From positions 1 to 14,509 of the forward strand of contig CAZZCP010000065.1 in the NCBI GenBank assembly GCA_964653235.1: 14,509 nucleotides of DNA. The letters are read 5' to 3'. Shown here in pieces: positions 8,500-14,395 of this stretch (within the stretch, counting starts at the first letter, position 1; each line of letters begins with the position of its first letter). Source of the DNA: CAZZCP01 sp964653235. Its GTDB lineage: Bacteria > Bdellovibrionota > Bdellovibrionia > Bdellovibrionales > UBA840. A program made the translations under genes and the position numbers. The notes beneath the pieces were generated by a model, which was not told where the DNA came from, ran no database searches, and saw nothing but the letters and a program-made list of their open reading frames with translations.

Positions 8500-9316
8500 T
8501 CTCAAAAGGGTCTTTGACTAAATTAGTACAAGAAACTTCTTCGATTTCACCATTTTCATCAGGAGCGCTACCATAAAATGATATCGGCTCGCCTTGATCA
8601 TTAAATTCAATAAACAGGCTTGATTTTCCATTCTCACACTGCATGCTCAACTCATTTTCTGATCGACTTAAAGTGGCTCGTTCACCATCACGGTAGTAAT
8701 TGCAGCCCCCGTAAAGACTATGATTGGGGAGCTGAGTTCCTTCCACTCCAACAACAACTCCCCTTTTATTGTCATGGCCAAAAATATTGCTATCTCGCTT
8801 CTCTCGAAATAGAGCATAGCCTATTTCAGCTGTTCTTTCGATTATTGTAATACTACAATTATCGGGGTCGCCATCTTGGTGCCAAGCTCGAGTGCGAACA
8901 GCCATCAGACTTGGGTAGCCAAAGAAATTGATCCTTTCTCCTTGTTCATCGCGAGCTTGTTTAAGATCTATATATCCACCCTCGGCATCCAAGTCCCAGT
9001 AGAAAAGCGCGGTTTGAGGATTTTTACGCATATGATATTCATCTATTTTTATCAATTTTTGAAAACCATGTCTAGTACTGCCAATCTCTTGGAGTTCTGG
9101 AACCTCAGGTCGATCTATGTTTGCAGGTCGAAATAATGTTTCATAAACATAACTGTTAACACATTGGTTGCACTGAGTGTAAAGAGACCAAAGCACACTT
9201 CTATTGAGCGCGTCTGGATCATAAATCCAGCCTTTCAAGCGCCAGACTCTGGTAATTTGATGGTATTGATTGAAAGCATCTCCGCGAATGCCTATCCCTG
9301 CACCGAATTGATCCAT
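8471..9316 (-). CDS. Hypothetical protein with a possibly damaged 5' end
   Basis: A 281-residue acidic protein with several Cys (C-N-Q-C near the N-terminus, G-G-C-N-Y-Y, S-M-Q-C-E-N, E-V-S-C) and many Tyr, Asp and Gly residues, resembling an exported beta-rich protein. No family is recognised. ATG 9316 is the first start in the frame but has no Shine-Dalgarno and no signal peptide. The same frame stays open for another 28 codons upstream, to TAA 9401-9403, which itself follows A-T-G A-A-A T-T-C (start at 9412). The upstream stretch N-R-P-G-I-T-E-I-S faintly recalls a type IV prepilin leader, but the hydrophobic helix that should follow is absent. The gene may have lost its N-terminus. It converges on, and overlaps by 29 bases, the gene at 8032-8499. 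Confidence 0.6.
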   Translation of the reverse strand: MDQFGAGIGIRGDAFNQYHQITRVWRLKGWIYDPDALNRSVLWSLYTQCNQCVNSYVYETLFRPANIDRPEVPELQEIGSTRHGFQKLIKIDEYHMRKNPQTALFYWDLDAEGGYIDLKQARDEQGERINFFGYPSLMAVRTRAWHQDGDPDNCSITIIERTAEIGYALFREKRDSNIFGHDNKRGVVVGVEGTQLPNHSLYGGCNYYRDGERATLSRSENELSMQCENGKSSLFIEFNDQGEPISFYGSAPDENGEIEEVSCTNLVKDPFEINFPGDDDQ

Positions 9317-9442
9317 TCGAGCAACCGCAGGTCTTGATACCGGTAGATCTCGGGCACGAATGCTAATTTCAGTAATCCCTGGTCGATTAAGAAAAAAGGC
9401 TTAGAATTTCATCCTTACCAAAGAAATTTTTATTAGACTTAT

Positions 9443-9477
9443 AAAAAACAAAAAAGGGAACCAATTGGTTCCCTTTT
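9443..9477 (-). terminator. Intrinsic terminator of the SWIB gene
   Basis: A perfect palindrome AAAAGGGAACC-AATT-GGTTCCCTTTT (9452-9477) is followed on the minus strand by CCCTTTTTTGTTTTTT, a G+C-containing stem plus a U-tract. It lies 25 bases after the stop codon of the gene at 9502-9921. The symmetrical A/T flanks could also give some termination on the plus strand. Confidence 0.85.
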
Positions 9478-9501
9478 CATAGAATCTCAAAAATTTTTAA
9501 T

Positions 9502-9921
9502 TTATTTGAGATGTTTGCTTACATATTTGGTCATTTCAAACATAGAAACAGTCCCTTTACCAGAGAACACGGCCTTCAATTTGGCATCTGCATTGATATT
9601 TCTCTTGTTCTTTGGATCTTGAAGATTGTGCTTACGAATATAAGCCCAAAGTTTCTTTACAACCTCAGTTCGAGGAATGGGCTTGCTACCAACCACTTCA
9701 GCCAAAGCATCTGATGGTGTAAGTGGCTTCATAAAGGCGGCATTGGGCTTTCTCTTCGTCGCCTTCTTTTTGGTCGCTTTCTTCGTTGCTTTTTTCTTAG
9801 CTACTTTTTTCGTAGCCTTTTTCTTTACAGCTTTTTTCTTTGTCGCTTTTTTCTTTGCAACTTTCTTCTTAGTTGCAGTTTTCTTTGTAGCTTTCTTTTT
9901 CGTTGCTTTTTTCTTCGCCAT
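9502..9921 (-). CDS. Lys-rich histone H1-like tail fused to a SWIB domain
   Basis: The 139-residue protein has two parts. Residues 2-60 are a low-complexity tail of repeated K-K-A-T-K-K units, like bacterial histone H1-like proteins, which should bind DNA non-specifically by charge. Residues about 63-137 form a SWIB domain (M-K-P-L-T-P-S-D-A-L, P-R-T-E-V-V-K-K-L-W-A-Y-I, N-I-N-A-D, M-F-E-M-T-K-Y-V). SWIB proteins are known from eukaryotic chromatin remodellers and from several bacteria, where roles in nucleoid organisation or transcription are proposed but not settled. The ATG at 9921 is chosen over the upstream start at 9939 because a strong GGAGGA sits seven bases before it. The gene has its own terminator and shares a 220-base divergent promoter region with the J-domain gene. 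Confidence 0.92.
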   Translation of the reverse strand: MAKKKATKKKATKKTATKKKVAKKKATKKKAVKKKATKKVAKKKATKKATKKKATKRKPNAAFMKPLTPSDALAEVVGSKPIPRTEVVKKLWAYIRKHNLQDPKNKRNINADAKLKAVFSGKGTVSMFEMTKYVSKHLK

Positions 9922-9928
9922 GGAAGTG

Positions 9929-9934
9929 TCCTCC
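9929..9934 (-). promoter_or_regulatory. Strong Shine-Dalgarno of the SWIB gene
   Basis: GGAGGA on the minus strand, seven bases before ATG 9921. It decides the start and suggests high expression, which fits an abundant DNA-binding protein. Confidence 0.8.
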
Positions 9935-9963
9935 CCCAATAGTGTTAACTTCTCTCTATCAAA

Positions 9964-9993
9964 ATCTTAGTCATCAATACAAAAGCTTGTCTA
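9964..9993 (-). promoter_or_regulatory. Candidate promoter for the SWIB gene
   Basis: On the minus strand, TAGACA (9988-9993) and TAAGAT (9964-9969) are 18 bases apart, resembling sigma-70 -35 and -10 boxes. This would place transcription start about 35-40 bases before the ATG. The match is fair and unproven. Confidence 0.4.
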
Positions 9994-10108
9994 CGCAAAA
10001 ATAAGACTTTTTTACATTTTTTTGGATTTTTTTGCCGAATCCAAGTGAAAGTGGGCAGTTTCTCCCCTGTCAGATCAACTAGATTTCAAGATTCACTCTG
10101 ATTTCGAC

Positions 10109-10126
10109 TCATGATTTTGATCATGA
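10109..10126. promoter_or_regulatory. Inverted repeat upstream of the J-domain gene
   Basis: TCATGAT-TTTG-ATCATGA forms a 7-bp perfect inverted repeat ending 15 bases before ATG 10142. It could be an operator or an mRNA hairpin near the ribosome-binding region; no usual Shine-Dalgarno is seen between it and the start. Its role is unknown. Confidence 0.35.
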
Positions 10127-10141
10127 ATCCGATCTGCAGTC

Positions 10142-10540
10142 ATGAATGAATTTGAGAAAATACTGAAACAGAAATTGCAGAATTCAAAGCCACAAGTACA
10201 ACAAGAAAGGCTCGACCTAAATGAATCTTGCATCCATTCGCTGCATTTGCATTGGCAAAAGCCTCTGCGCAAGAACTTCTATGACCTCGCAGTTGTAGAA
10301 GAACAAACATGCCCTTTACCTGAATGGGTTGAGAGCCTCAGTCCGATCGCCAAAGAGGCTTACCGCTTCTTCTTTGAGAGAGGAGAAGAACCTAGACTTA
10401 AAGCCAAAGACATAAAGCTTTGCTTTCATAATTTAGCAATAAGGCTTCATCCAGACCAAGGAGGAAGCCACCATGATTTTATTCTATTGAACCAAAATTA
10501 TGAGATTTTACTCTCTATGGTCGAAAAAGAGGCAGCATAA
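10142..10540 (+). CDS. Small protein with a C-terminal J-domain-like segment
   Basis: A 132-residue protein. The end (residues about 86-127) reads as helices II and III of a DnaJ J-domain: L-K-A-K-D-I-K-L-C-F-H-N-L-A-I-R-L, then H-P-D at 103-105 and Q-G-G-S, then D-F-I-L-L-N-Q-N-Y-E-I-L. The HPD tripeptide is the known contact that stimulates the ATPase of DnaK-type chaperones. The first 85 residues do not match a known domain, though A-K-E-A-Y-R-F-F-F may take the place of helix I. There is no Gly/Phe or zinc region, so this is not DnaJ itself but a J-domain protein that may recruit Hsp70 to a particular job. Its stop abuts, with zero spacing, the stop of the convergent ettA gene. Confidence 0.8.
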   Translation: MNEFEKILKQKLQNSKPQVQQERLDLNESCIHSLHLHWQKPLRKNFYDLAVVEEQTCPLPEWVESLSPIAKEAYRFFFERGEEPRLKAKDIKLCFHNLAIRLHPDQGGSHHDFILLNQNYEILLSMVEKEAA

Positions 10541-12217
10541 TTATTGAATCTTTTTATATTTTATTCGGGTTGGCTCAATCACATCAACACCAAGACGTTT
10601 TTTAAGATCTTCTTCGTACTCGGTAAAGTTGCCTTCAAAAAAAGTCACTTTCGAATTGCCTTCAAAAGCCAAGATATGGGTTGCCACTCGATCTAAAAAC
10701 CAACGATCATGAGAAACAACAACAGCACAGCCCCCATACTCGAGTAGAGCCTCTTCAAGTGCGCGTATGGTTGCCACATCTAAGTCATTGGTTGGCTCAT
10801 CCAGAAGAATCAGATTGGCTCCAGATCGTAAAATCTTGGCCAATTGTAAGCGGTTTCGTTCACCACCAGAGAGTTTACCAACCTTTTTCTCTTGTTCTGC
10901 ACCTGTGAAACCAAAACGAGAGAGATAGGCACGAGATTGCAATTCAGTCCCCCCAACCTCAATCAGGTCATTGCCACCACTTACTTCTTCAAAAACCGTT
11001 TTTTCATCGTCAATACTAGCACGAACTTGATCAACATAAGCAATTTCGACTGTGTCTCCAATTTCAAAGTGACCGTCATCAGGCTTCTGCTCACCGATAA
11101 TCATTTTACATAGAGTCGTTTTTCCAGCTCCATTCGGACCGATGACCCCAACAATTCCACCTTTGGGGATACGAAAGCTCAAATCTTCAAACAAAACCTT
11201 GTCACCAAAGGCTTTGGTAACATTGTCAGCTTCGACGACTTTGTTTCCAAGTCTAGGACCAGCAGGAATAAAAATCTGCATATCTTTTAATTTTTCTTTC
11301 GAAGGAGCTTTGATCAAATTCTCATAGGCCGAAATACGAGCTTTAGACTTTGCAGATCTTCCCTTTGGTGACTGCCGAACCCAATCGAGCTCTTTCGATA
11401 TCAACTTTTGACGTTTGTCTTCTTGCTTTGACTCGGTAGCCAGACGCCTTTTCTTTTGCTCGAGCCAAGAAGAGTAATTTCCTTCCCAAGGAATACCTTC
11501 TCCTCGATCAAGCTCAAGAATCCAGCCCGCAACATTGTCTAAGAAGTAGCGATCGTGAGTAATGGCAATCACTGTACCAGGAAACTCAGAGAGATATCTC
11601 TCTAGCCAGGCAACCGATTCGGCATCCAAATGGTTGGTCGGCTCATCCAAAAGCAGAATATCTGGATTGCTCATCAAAAGACGGCAAAGTGCGACACGTC
11701 TTTTTTCTCCACCTGATAAGTTTTTCGCCAAGCTCTCTGAAGGAGGACACCTCAATGCGTCCATTGCACGCTCAATTTTGTGCTCTAAACTCCAACCATC
11801 GTGATTATCAATAATTTCTTGTACCTGAGACTGTTCTGCTAAAAGCTCCTCCATTTTCTCTGGACTCATATCTGGATCGGCAAACTGAGCCGAAATGGCC
11901 TCAAAGTCTCTAAGGGCTTTTGCAACTTCGCCCACTCCGTCTAAAATATTGTCTTTGACCGATTTTTCAGGATCGAGCTGAGGTTCTTGAGGTAGGTAAC
12001 CAACTCGCATCTCTTTGGCTGGAAAAGCCTCGCCTAGAAATTCTTTTTCAACACCAGCCATGATTTTAAGAAGAGTCGATTTTCCAGCTCCATTGGGACC
12101 AATGATACCGATTTTAGCTCCATAAAAATAGGAAAGATAAATGTCTTTTAAAATGTGACGATTGGGAGGAATCACTTTTCCCACACCCTTCATCGTGTAG
12201 ATAATCTCATAAGCCAC
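10541..12217 (-). CDS. ettA: Energy-dependent translational throttle protein EttA (ABC-F ATPase)
   Basis: A 558-residue protein with two ABC ATPase domains and no membrane segment. Domain 1 has Walker A G-P-N-G-A-G-K-S-T (40-48), signature L-S-G-G-E (from 167) and Walker B L-L-L-D-E-P-T-N-H-L-D (188-198). Domain 2 has G-P-N-G-A-G-K-T-T (360-368), L-S-G-G-E (from 449) and L-I-L-L-D-E-P-T-N-D-L-D (469-480). The linker (about 245-310) carries the charged helix K-G-R-S-A-K-S-K-A-R-I-S. Length and start (A-Y-E-I-I-Y-T-M) match EttA, which binds the ribosomal E site and gates entry into elongation according to the ADP/ATP ratio. The start is GTG 12217 with AAGGAG five bases upstream. A consensus -35 lies upstream at 12266-12271. 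Confidence 0.95.
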   Translation of the reverse strand: MAYEIIYTMKGVGKVIPPNRHILKDIYLSYFYGAKIGIIGPNGAGKSTLLKIMAGVEKEFLGEAFPAKEMRVGYLPQEPQLDPEKSVKDNILDGVGEVAKALRDFEAISAQFADPDMSPEKMEELLAEQSQVQEIIDNHDGWSLEHKIERAMDALRCPPSESLAKNLSGGEKRRVALCRLLMSNPDILLLDEPTNHLDAESVAWLERYLSEFPGTVIAITHDRYFLDNVAGWILELDRGEGIPWEGNYSSWLEQKKRRLATESKQEDKRQKLISKELDWVRQSPKGRSAKSKARISAYENLIKAPSKEKLKDMQIFIPAGPRLGNKVVEADNVTKAFGDKVLFEDLSFRIPKGGIVGVIGPNGAGKTTLCKMIIGEQKPDDGHFEIGDTVEIAYVDQVRASIDDEKTVFEEVSGGNDLIEVGGTELQSRAYLSRFGFTGAEQEKKVGKLSGGERNRLQLAKILRSGANLILLDEPTNDLDVATIRALEEALLEYGGCAVVVSHDRWFLDRVATHILAFEGNSKVTFFEGNFTEYEEDLKKRLGVDVIEPTRIKYKKIQ

Positions 12218-12242
12218 GGCTTCTCCTTGTTAATGTGCACAC

Positions 12243-12271
12243 AAGATGAACAAAGAATTTTTACTTGTCAA
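12243..12271 (-). promoter_or_regulatory. Candidate promoter of ettA
   Basis: On the minus strand a perfect TTGACA (12266-12271) is followed, after 17 bases, by CATCTT (12243-12248), a weak -10. This would start the transcript about 20 bases before the GTG and leave room for the AAGGAG ribosome-binding site at 12223-12228. Confidence 0.5.
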
Positions 12272-12298
12272 ACAACTCACATTTCATAGACTCAAGCA

Positions 12299-12481
12299 GT
12301 GCGAAGCTTCAAGAAACCAGGACATAAAATAGAGAGCACGATTGAGCGCTTAGAAAGAGCCTTTGATGATTGGGCCGACCTTGAAAGAGAGCAATTTCGC
12401 CGTGAGATTGCCGAAGAGAGAAAAAAAGAGGCGCAAAAACTCTTTAAAGAGCTCAAAAAACAGATTTCTAAACTCTCTTAG
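12299..12481 (+). CDS. Small, highly charged coiled-coil-like protein
   Basis: Sixty residues from a GTG start. Nearly all of the sequence after residue 10 is a charged, heptad-like helix (I-E-S-T-I-E-R-L-E-R-A-F-D-D-W, then E-R-K-K-E-A-Q-K-L-F-K-E-L-K-K-Q-I). There is no recognised family and no good Shine-Dalgarno. The reading frame fits a real gene better than the antisense frame at 12350-12625. It diverges from ettA and overlaps the 3' end of the BolA-family gene by 14 bases. It is possibly a short structural or regulatory protein, or a spurious ORF. Confidence 0.45.
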   Translation: MRSFKKPGHKIESTIERLERAFDDWADLEREQFRREIAEERKKEAQKLFKELKKQISKLS

Positions 12482-12785
12482 AGGAGCAATTTGGCGAGGC
12501 CACAAAATCCTCCTCGCCCCTCTCTTGCCATTCTTTCGGCGTGTAGACTCTCTGACTAAGAGCGTGAACCCCGAACTGCATCTCGTCTTTGAGGCTTTCA
12601 TAAACCTTTTGTTGTCTTTGCACACGGTTTAAGCCTTCAAAAACAGAACTTACTAATAGCAAGCGAAAATGTGTCTCTGAGTTTTTAGGAACACTATGCA
12701 TATGGCTCTCATTTTCGAGCCTCAAAACATCAGGCTTAAACTGCTCTTTGAGTTTTTTTTCGATTTGCTCTTGAATCTTTGCCAT
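12468..12785 (-). CDS. BolA-family protein
   Basis: A 105-residue BolA/IbaG-type protein. It shows the family signatures N-E-S-H-M-H-S (25-31), S-E-T-H-F (36-40), the F-E-G-L-N-R-V-Q-R helix-turn (49-57) and V-H-A-L-S with the invariant His74, followed by Y-T-P-K-E-W. BolA proteins partner monothiol glutaredoxins in iron-sulfur handling, and some also bind DNA; no glutaredoxin gene is visible here. I take ATG 12785, giving M-A-K-I-Q-E-Q-I, over a TTG at 12800. The C-terminal tail after residue 88 is longer than the core fold needs and ends N-C-S-S-K-R-V. It is divergent from the GAF-domain gene with only 28 bases between starts, so promoters must overlap or lie in the neighbouring coding regions. 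Confidence 0.92.
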   Translation of the reverse strand: MAKIQEQIEKKLKEQFKPDVLRLENESHMHSVPKNSETHFRLLLVSSVFEGLNRVQRQQKVYESLKDEMQFGVHALSQRVYTPKEWQERGEEDFVASPNCSSKRV

Positions 12786-12813
12786 ATTGGAAAAATACAA
12801 GTAAAGCCACAGT

Positions 12814-13233
12814 ATGGAAACAAAAAAATGGATACAACAGGTTTACAACTTTCTACCTGAGGGCAAAAGAGACTGGGTCGGCATTTACTGGCTCGAATCT
12901 TACCTACATCCAGAAACTCAAAGCACAGATTTGGTCGTTGGAGATTATATAGGTCCTGAGACACCCCACAAGCGCATACCTATTGATGACGGACTCTACG
13001 GCTTAGCCGTTCGAGAACAGAGAGTGATCAATGTTGCCGATGTTCGCGCTGAAGAAAAGTTTTTGGCATGCTCAACGACAACTCGCTCAGAAATCGTCAT
13101 CCCAATTCGAAATCAAAAGGGACAGGTGGTTGCGGAGCTCAATATTGGCTCCGATCAGCTCAATAGCTTTGACCCTGCTACGCAAAATCAACTTGAGAAA
13201 ATGTGTGAAGAATTTGGCAAAGAACTTCCCTAA
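12814..13233 (+). CDS. GAF-domain protein like free-methionine-(R)-sulfoxide reductase
   Basis: A single-GAF-domain protein of 139 residues. W-V-G-I-Y-W-L (21-27), L-V-V-G-D-Y-I-G-P, R-I-P-I-D-D-G-L-Y-G and S-E-I-V-I-P-I line up with fRMsr (YebR/MsrC-type) enzymes, which reduce free Met-(R)-sulfoxide in the cytoplasm. Of the three Cys used by the E. coli enzyme, only the catalytic one (in I-A-C-D) has a counterpart, C86 in F-L-A-C-S. The two recycling Cys are replaced: H52 before R-I-P, and Y62 in G-L-Y-G. Thus it may reduce sulfoxide with an external thiol, or be a sensor. Its end overlaps the start of the DNA glycosylase gene, suggesting coupled translation. Confidence 0.85.
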   Translation: METKKWIQQVYNFLPEGKRDWVGIYWLESYLHPETQSTDLVVGDYIGPETPHKRIPIDDGLYGLAVREQRVINVADVRAEEKFLACSTTTRSEIVIPIRNQKGQVVAELNIGSDQLNSFDPATQNQLEKMCEEFGKELP

Positions 13234-13792
13234 TGATTTTTTTGCTCAAGATACAATCGATCTTGCTCAAAGTCTTTTAGGTCACAATCTAGTACATAAT
13301 TTAGATGGAGAAAAACTGGTAGGAAGAATCATTGAGACCGAAGCCTATTTAGGCCTGGAGGATCCTGCTTGTCACAGCTTTCATGGCAAAGTCACCAAGA
13401 GAACCAAAACCTTCTATATGCCCGCTGGCACAATCTACGTTTACCTAATCTACGGTATGTATGAGTGTTTTAATCTTATCACTGGTGATAGAAATACCCC
13501 CGAAGCTGTATTAATAAGGGCACTATGGCCCTTAGAAGGTCTTGAAAAAATGAGAAGCATGAGACCCAAAGCCAAATCAAAAGCTGATTTTTGCAATGGA
13601 CCTGGCAAGTTGTGCCAAGCGATGGGTATTGATCGCAGCTTTAATGAACAAAATATTTTTGCCTCGAACTTAAGTCTAGAATGGAATCAGCCTGCCTCAA
13701 CAATCATAGAAAGGGCTCGAGTTGGAATAGAATCCGCAGGCGATGCATCTCATTGGCCGCTTCGATTTATCTTTCCTCTGGAATTTCTCTAG
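13205..13792 (+). CDS. 3-methyladenine DNA glycosylase (AAG/MPG family)
   Basis: A base-excision enzyme that removes alkylated purines. With GTG 13205 it has 195 residues. The segment E-T-E-A-Y at 44-48 holds the catalytic Glu (E46) and intercalating Tyr (Y48). His57 (A-C-H-S) and Tyr80 (Y-V-Y-L-I-Y-G-M-Y) fall at the same spacing as E125, Y127, H136 and Y159 of human AAG. N-G-P-G-K-L-C-Q-A-M-G (131-141) and R-V-G-I (172-175) complete the family pattern. There is no ATG near the N-terminus: GTG 13205 or TTG 13214 are the choices, both inside the end of the GAF gene. The frame is open further upstream to 13031, but that part is the shadow of the GAF gene. The stop overlaps the convergent gene by 26 bases. 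Confidence 0.93.
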   Translation: MKNLAKNFPNDFFAQDTIDLAQSLLGHNLVHNLDGEKLVGRIIETEAYLGLEDPACHSFHGKVTKRTKTFYMPAGTIYVYLIYGMYECFNLITGDRNTPEAVLIRALWPLEGLEKMRSMRPKAKSKADFCNGPGKLCQAMGIDRSFNEQNIFASNLSLEWNQPASTIIERARVGIESAGDASHWPLRFIFPLEFL

Positions 13793-14333
13793 TATGCTTT
13801 AGTTCAAGAAGAGTTAGACCATCTGCATTTTCAAGGTGAAAGAAGCTCCCTGCCAGGGCTGTAACACGATTGGGGGCAAGGCTTCTTTTTCCAGGAACGA
13901 GGCTTCTGCTACCAGATACAAATTCATGGGTTCTAGAAAATTCACATGTGGAATCAAATTGAGGAACAAATCGATCGTCTTCGAAAATAGCAGGCTCAGA
14001 GCGCTCAATAGAATCAGCGCTTTCTTGCCAATAGTACCAACCCCAAAATAACAATTCACCCTCATAACTGATTTCAAATCGATGACTACTTTGATCATCA
14101 AACCAGTATGGGTCTTTGTATTTGGCCGTAAAAAATATTTTAGCAGCCTCAGGAAAAGGAATCTTGTATTGGCTAAGAATTTTTACAATTAGACCTTGGT
14201 AGCATGCCTCTCTTGCCTGTTCAGGATTGTGAGTACGAAACCCAATGACTTCATTTCGAAGTGGATCTGAGGTAAAAGTTTTGGCAGAAGCCAGACTGAA
14301 TGAAAGTAAAATGAGAATCATTATCTTTTTCAT
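13767..14333 (-). CDS. Secreted hypothetical protein
   Basis: 188 residues starting M-K-K-I-M-I-L-I-L-L-S-F-S-L-A-S-A-K, a clear Sec signal peptide with cleavage after A-S-A near residue 17. The mature protein has two Cys (E-A-C-Y-Q, S-T-C-E-F), which may pair, and an aromatic middle (F-W-G-W-Y-Y-W). No family is recognised; it looks periplasmic or secreted. The ATG at 14333 lacks a strong Shine-Dalgarno. The gene converges on the DNA glycosylase gene and overlaps it by 26 bases. Its upstream side faces the mobile-element end at 14396, leaving only about 60 bases for a native promoter. Confidence 0.75.
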   Translation of the reverse strand: MKKIMILILLSFSLASAKTFTSDPLRNEVIGFRTHNPEQAREACYQGLIVKILSQYKIPFPEAAKIFFTAKYKDPYWFDDQSSHRFEISYEGELLFWGWYYWQESADSIERSEPAIFEDDRFVPQFDSTCEFSRTHEFVSGSRSLVPGKRSLAPNRVTALAGSFFHLENADGLTLLELKHTREIPEER

Positions 14334-14395
14334 GCAAGACTTATCAAGCTTTTCAAAGCCGTCTGCAAGAAGCCTTTGATTTTAAGAAAACTTTA

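Noticed and set aside
9317..9400. Type IV prepilin leader upstream of the 8471-9316 gene
   Set aside because: The R-P-G-I-T-E-I-S resemblance lacks the usual residue spacing to Glu, and no hydrophobic helix follows in any frame.
5741..9400. Shared Arg/Ser/Pro stretch (I-R-L-S-G-V-R-P-S-R-P and I-R-A-R-D-L-P-V-S-R-P) near two of the interrupting stops
   Set aside because: The similarity is short and gapped, and could be chance in low-complexity sequence.
5401..9403. Stop-codon reassignment or selenocysteine
   Set aside because: The interrupting codons are TAA and TAG, not TGA; ettA and other intact genes end normally at TAA or TAG.
9677..9970. Plus-strand ORF rich in F, V and A, looking like membrane segments
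   Set aside because: It is the antisense of the Lys-rich repeat of the SWIB gene (AAR codons read as Phe/Leu), with no independent support.
12350..12632. Overlapping ORFs on both strands near the BolA and small charged genes
   Set aside because: They overlap better supported frames and show no family features.
13031..13204. Upstream extension of the DNA glycosylase ORF
   Set aside because: This part is the off-frame reading of the GAF gene; the enzyme family begins a few residues before F-F-A-Q.
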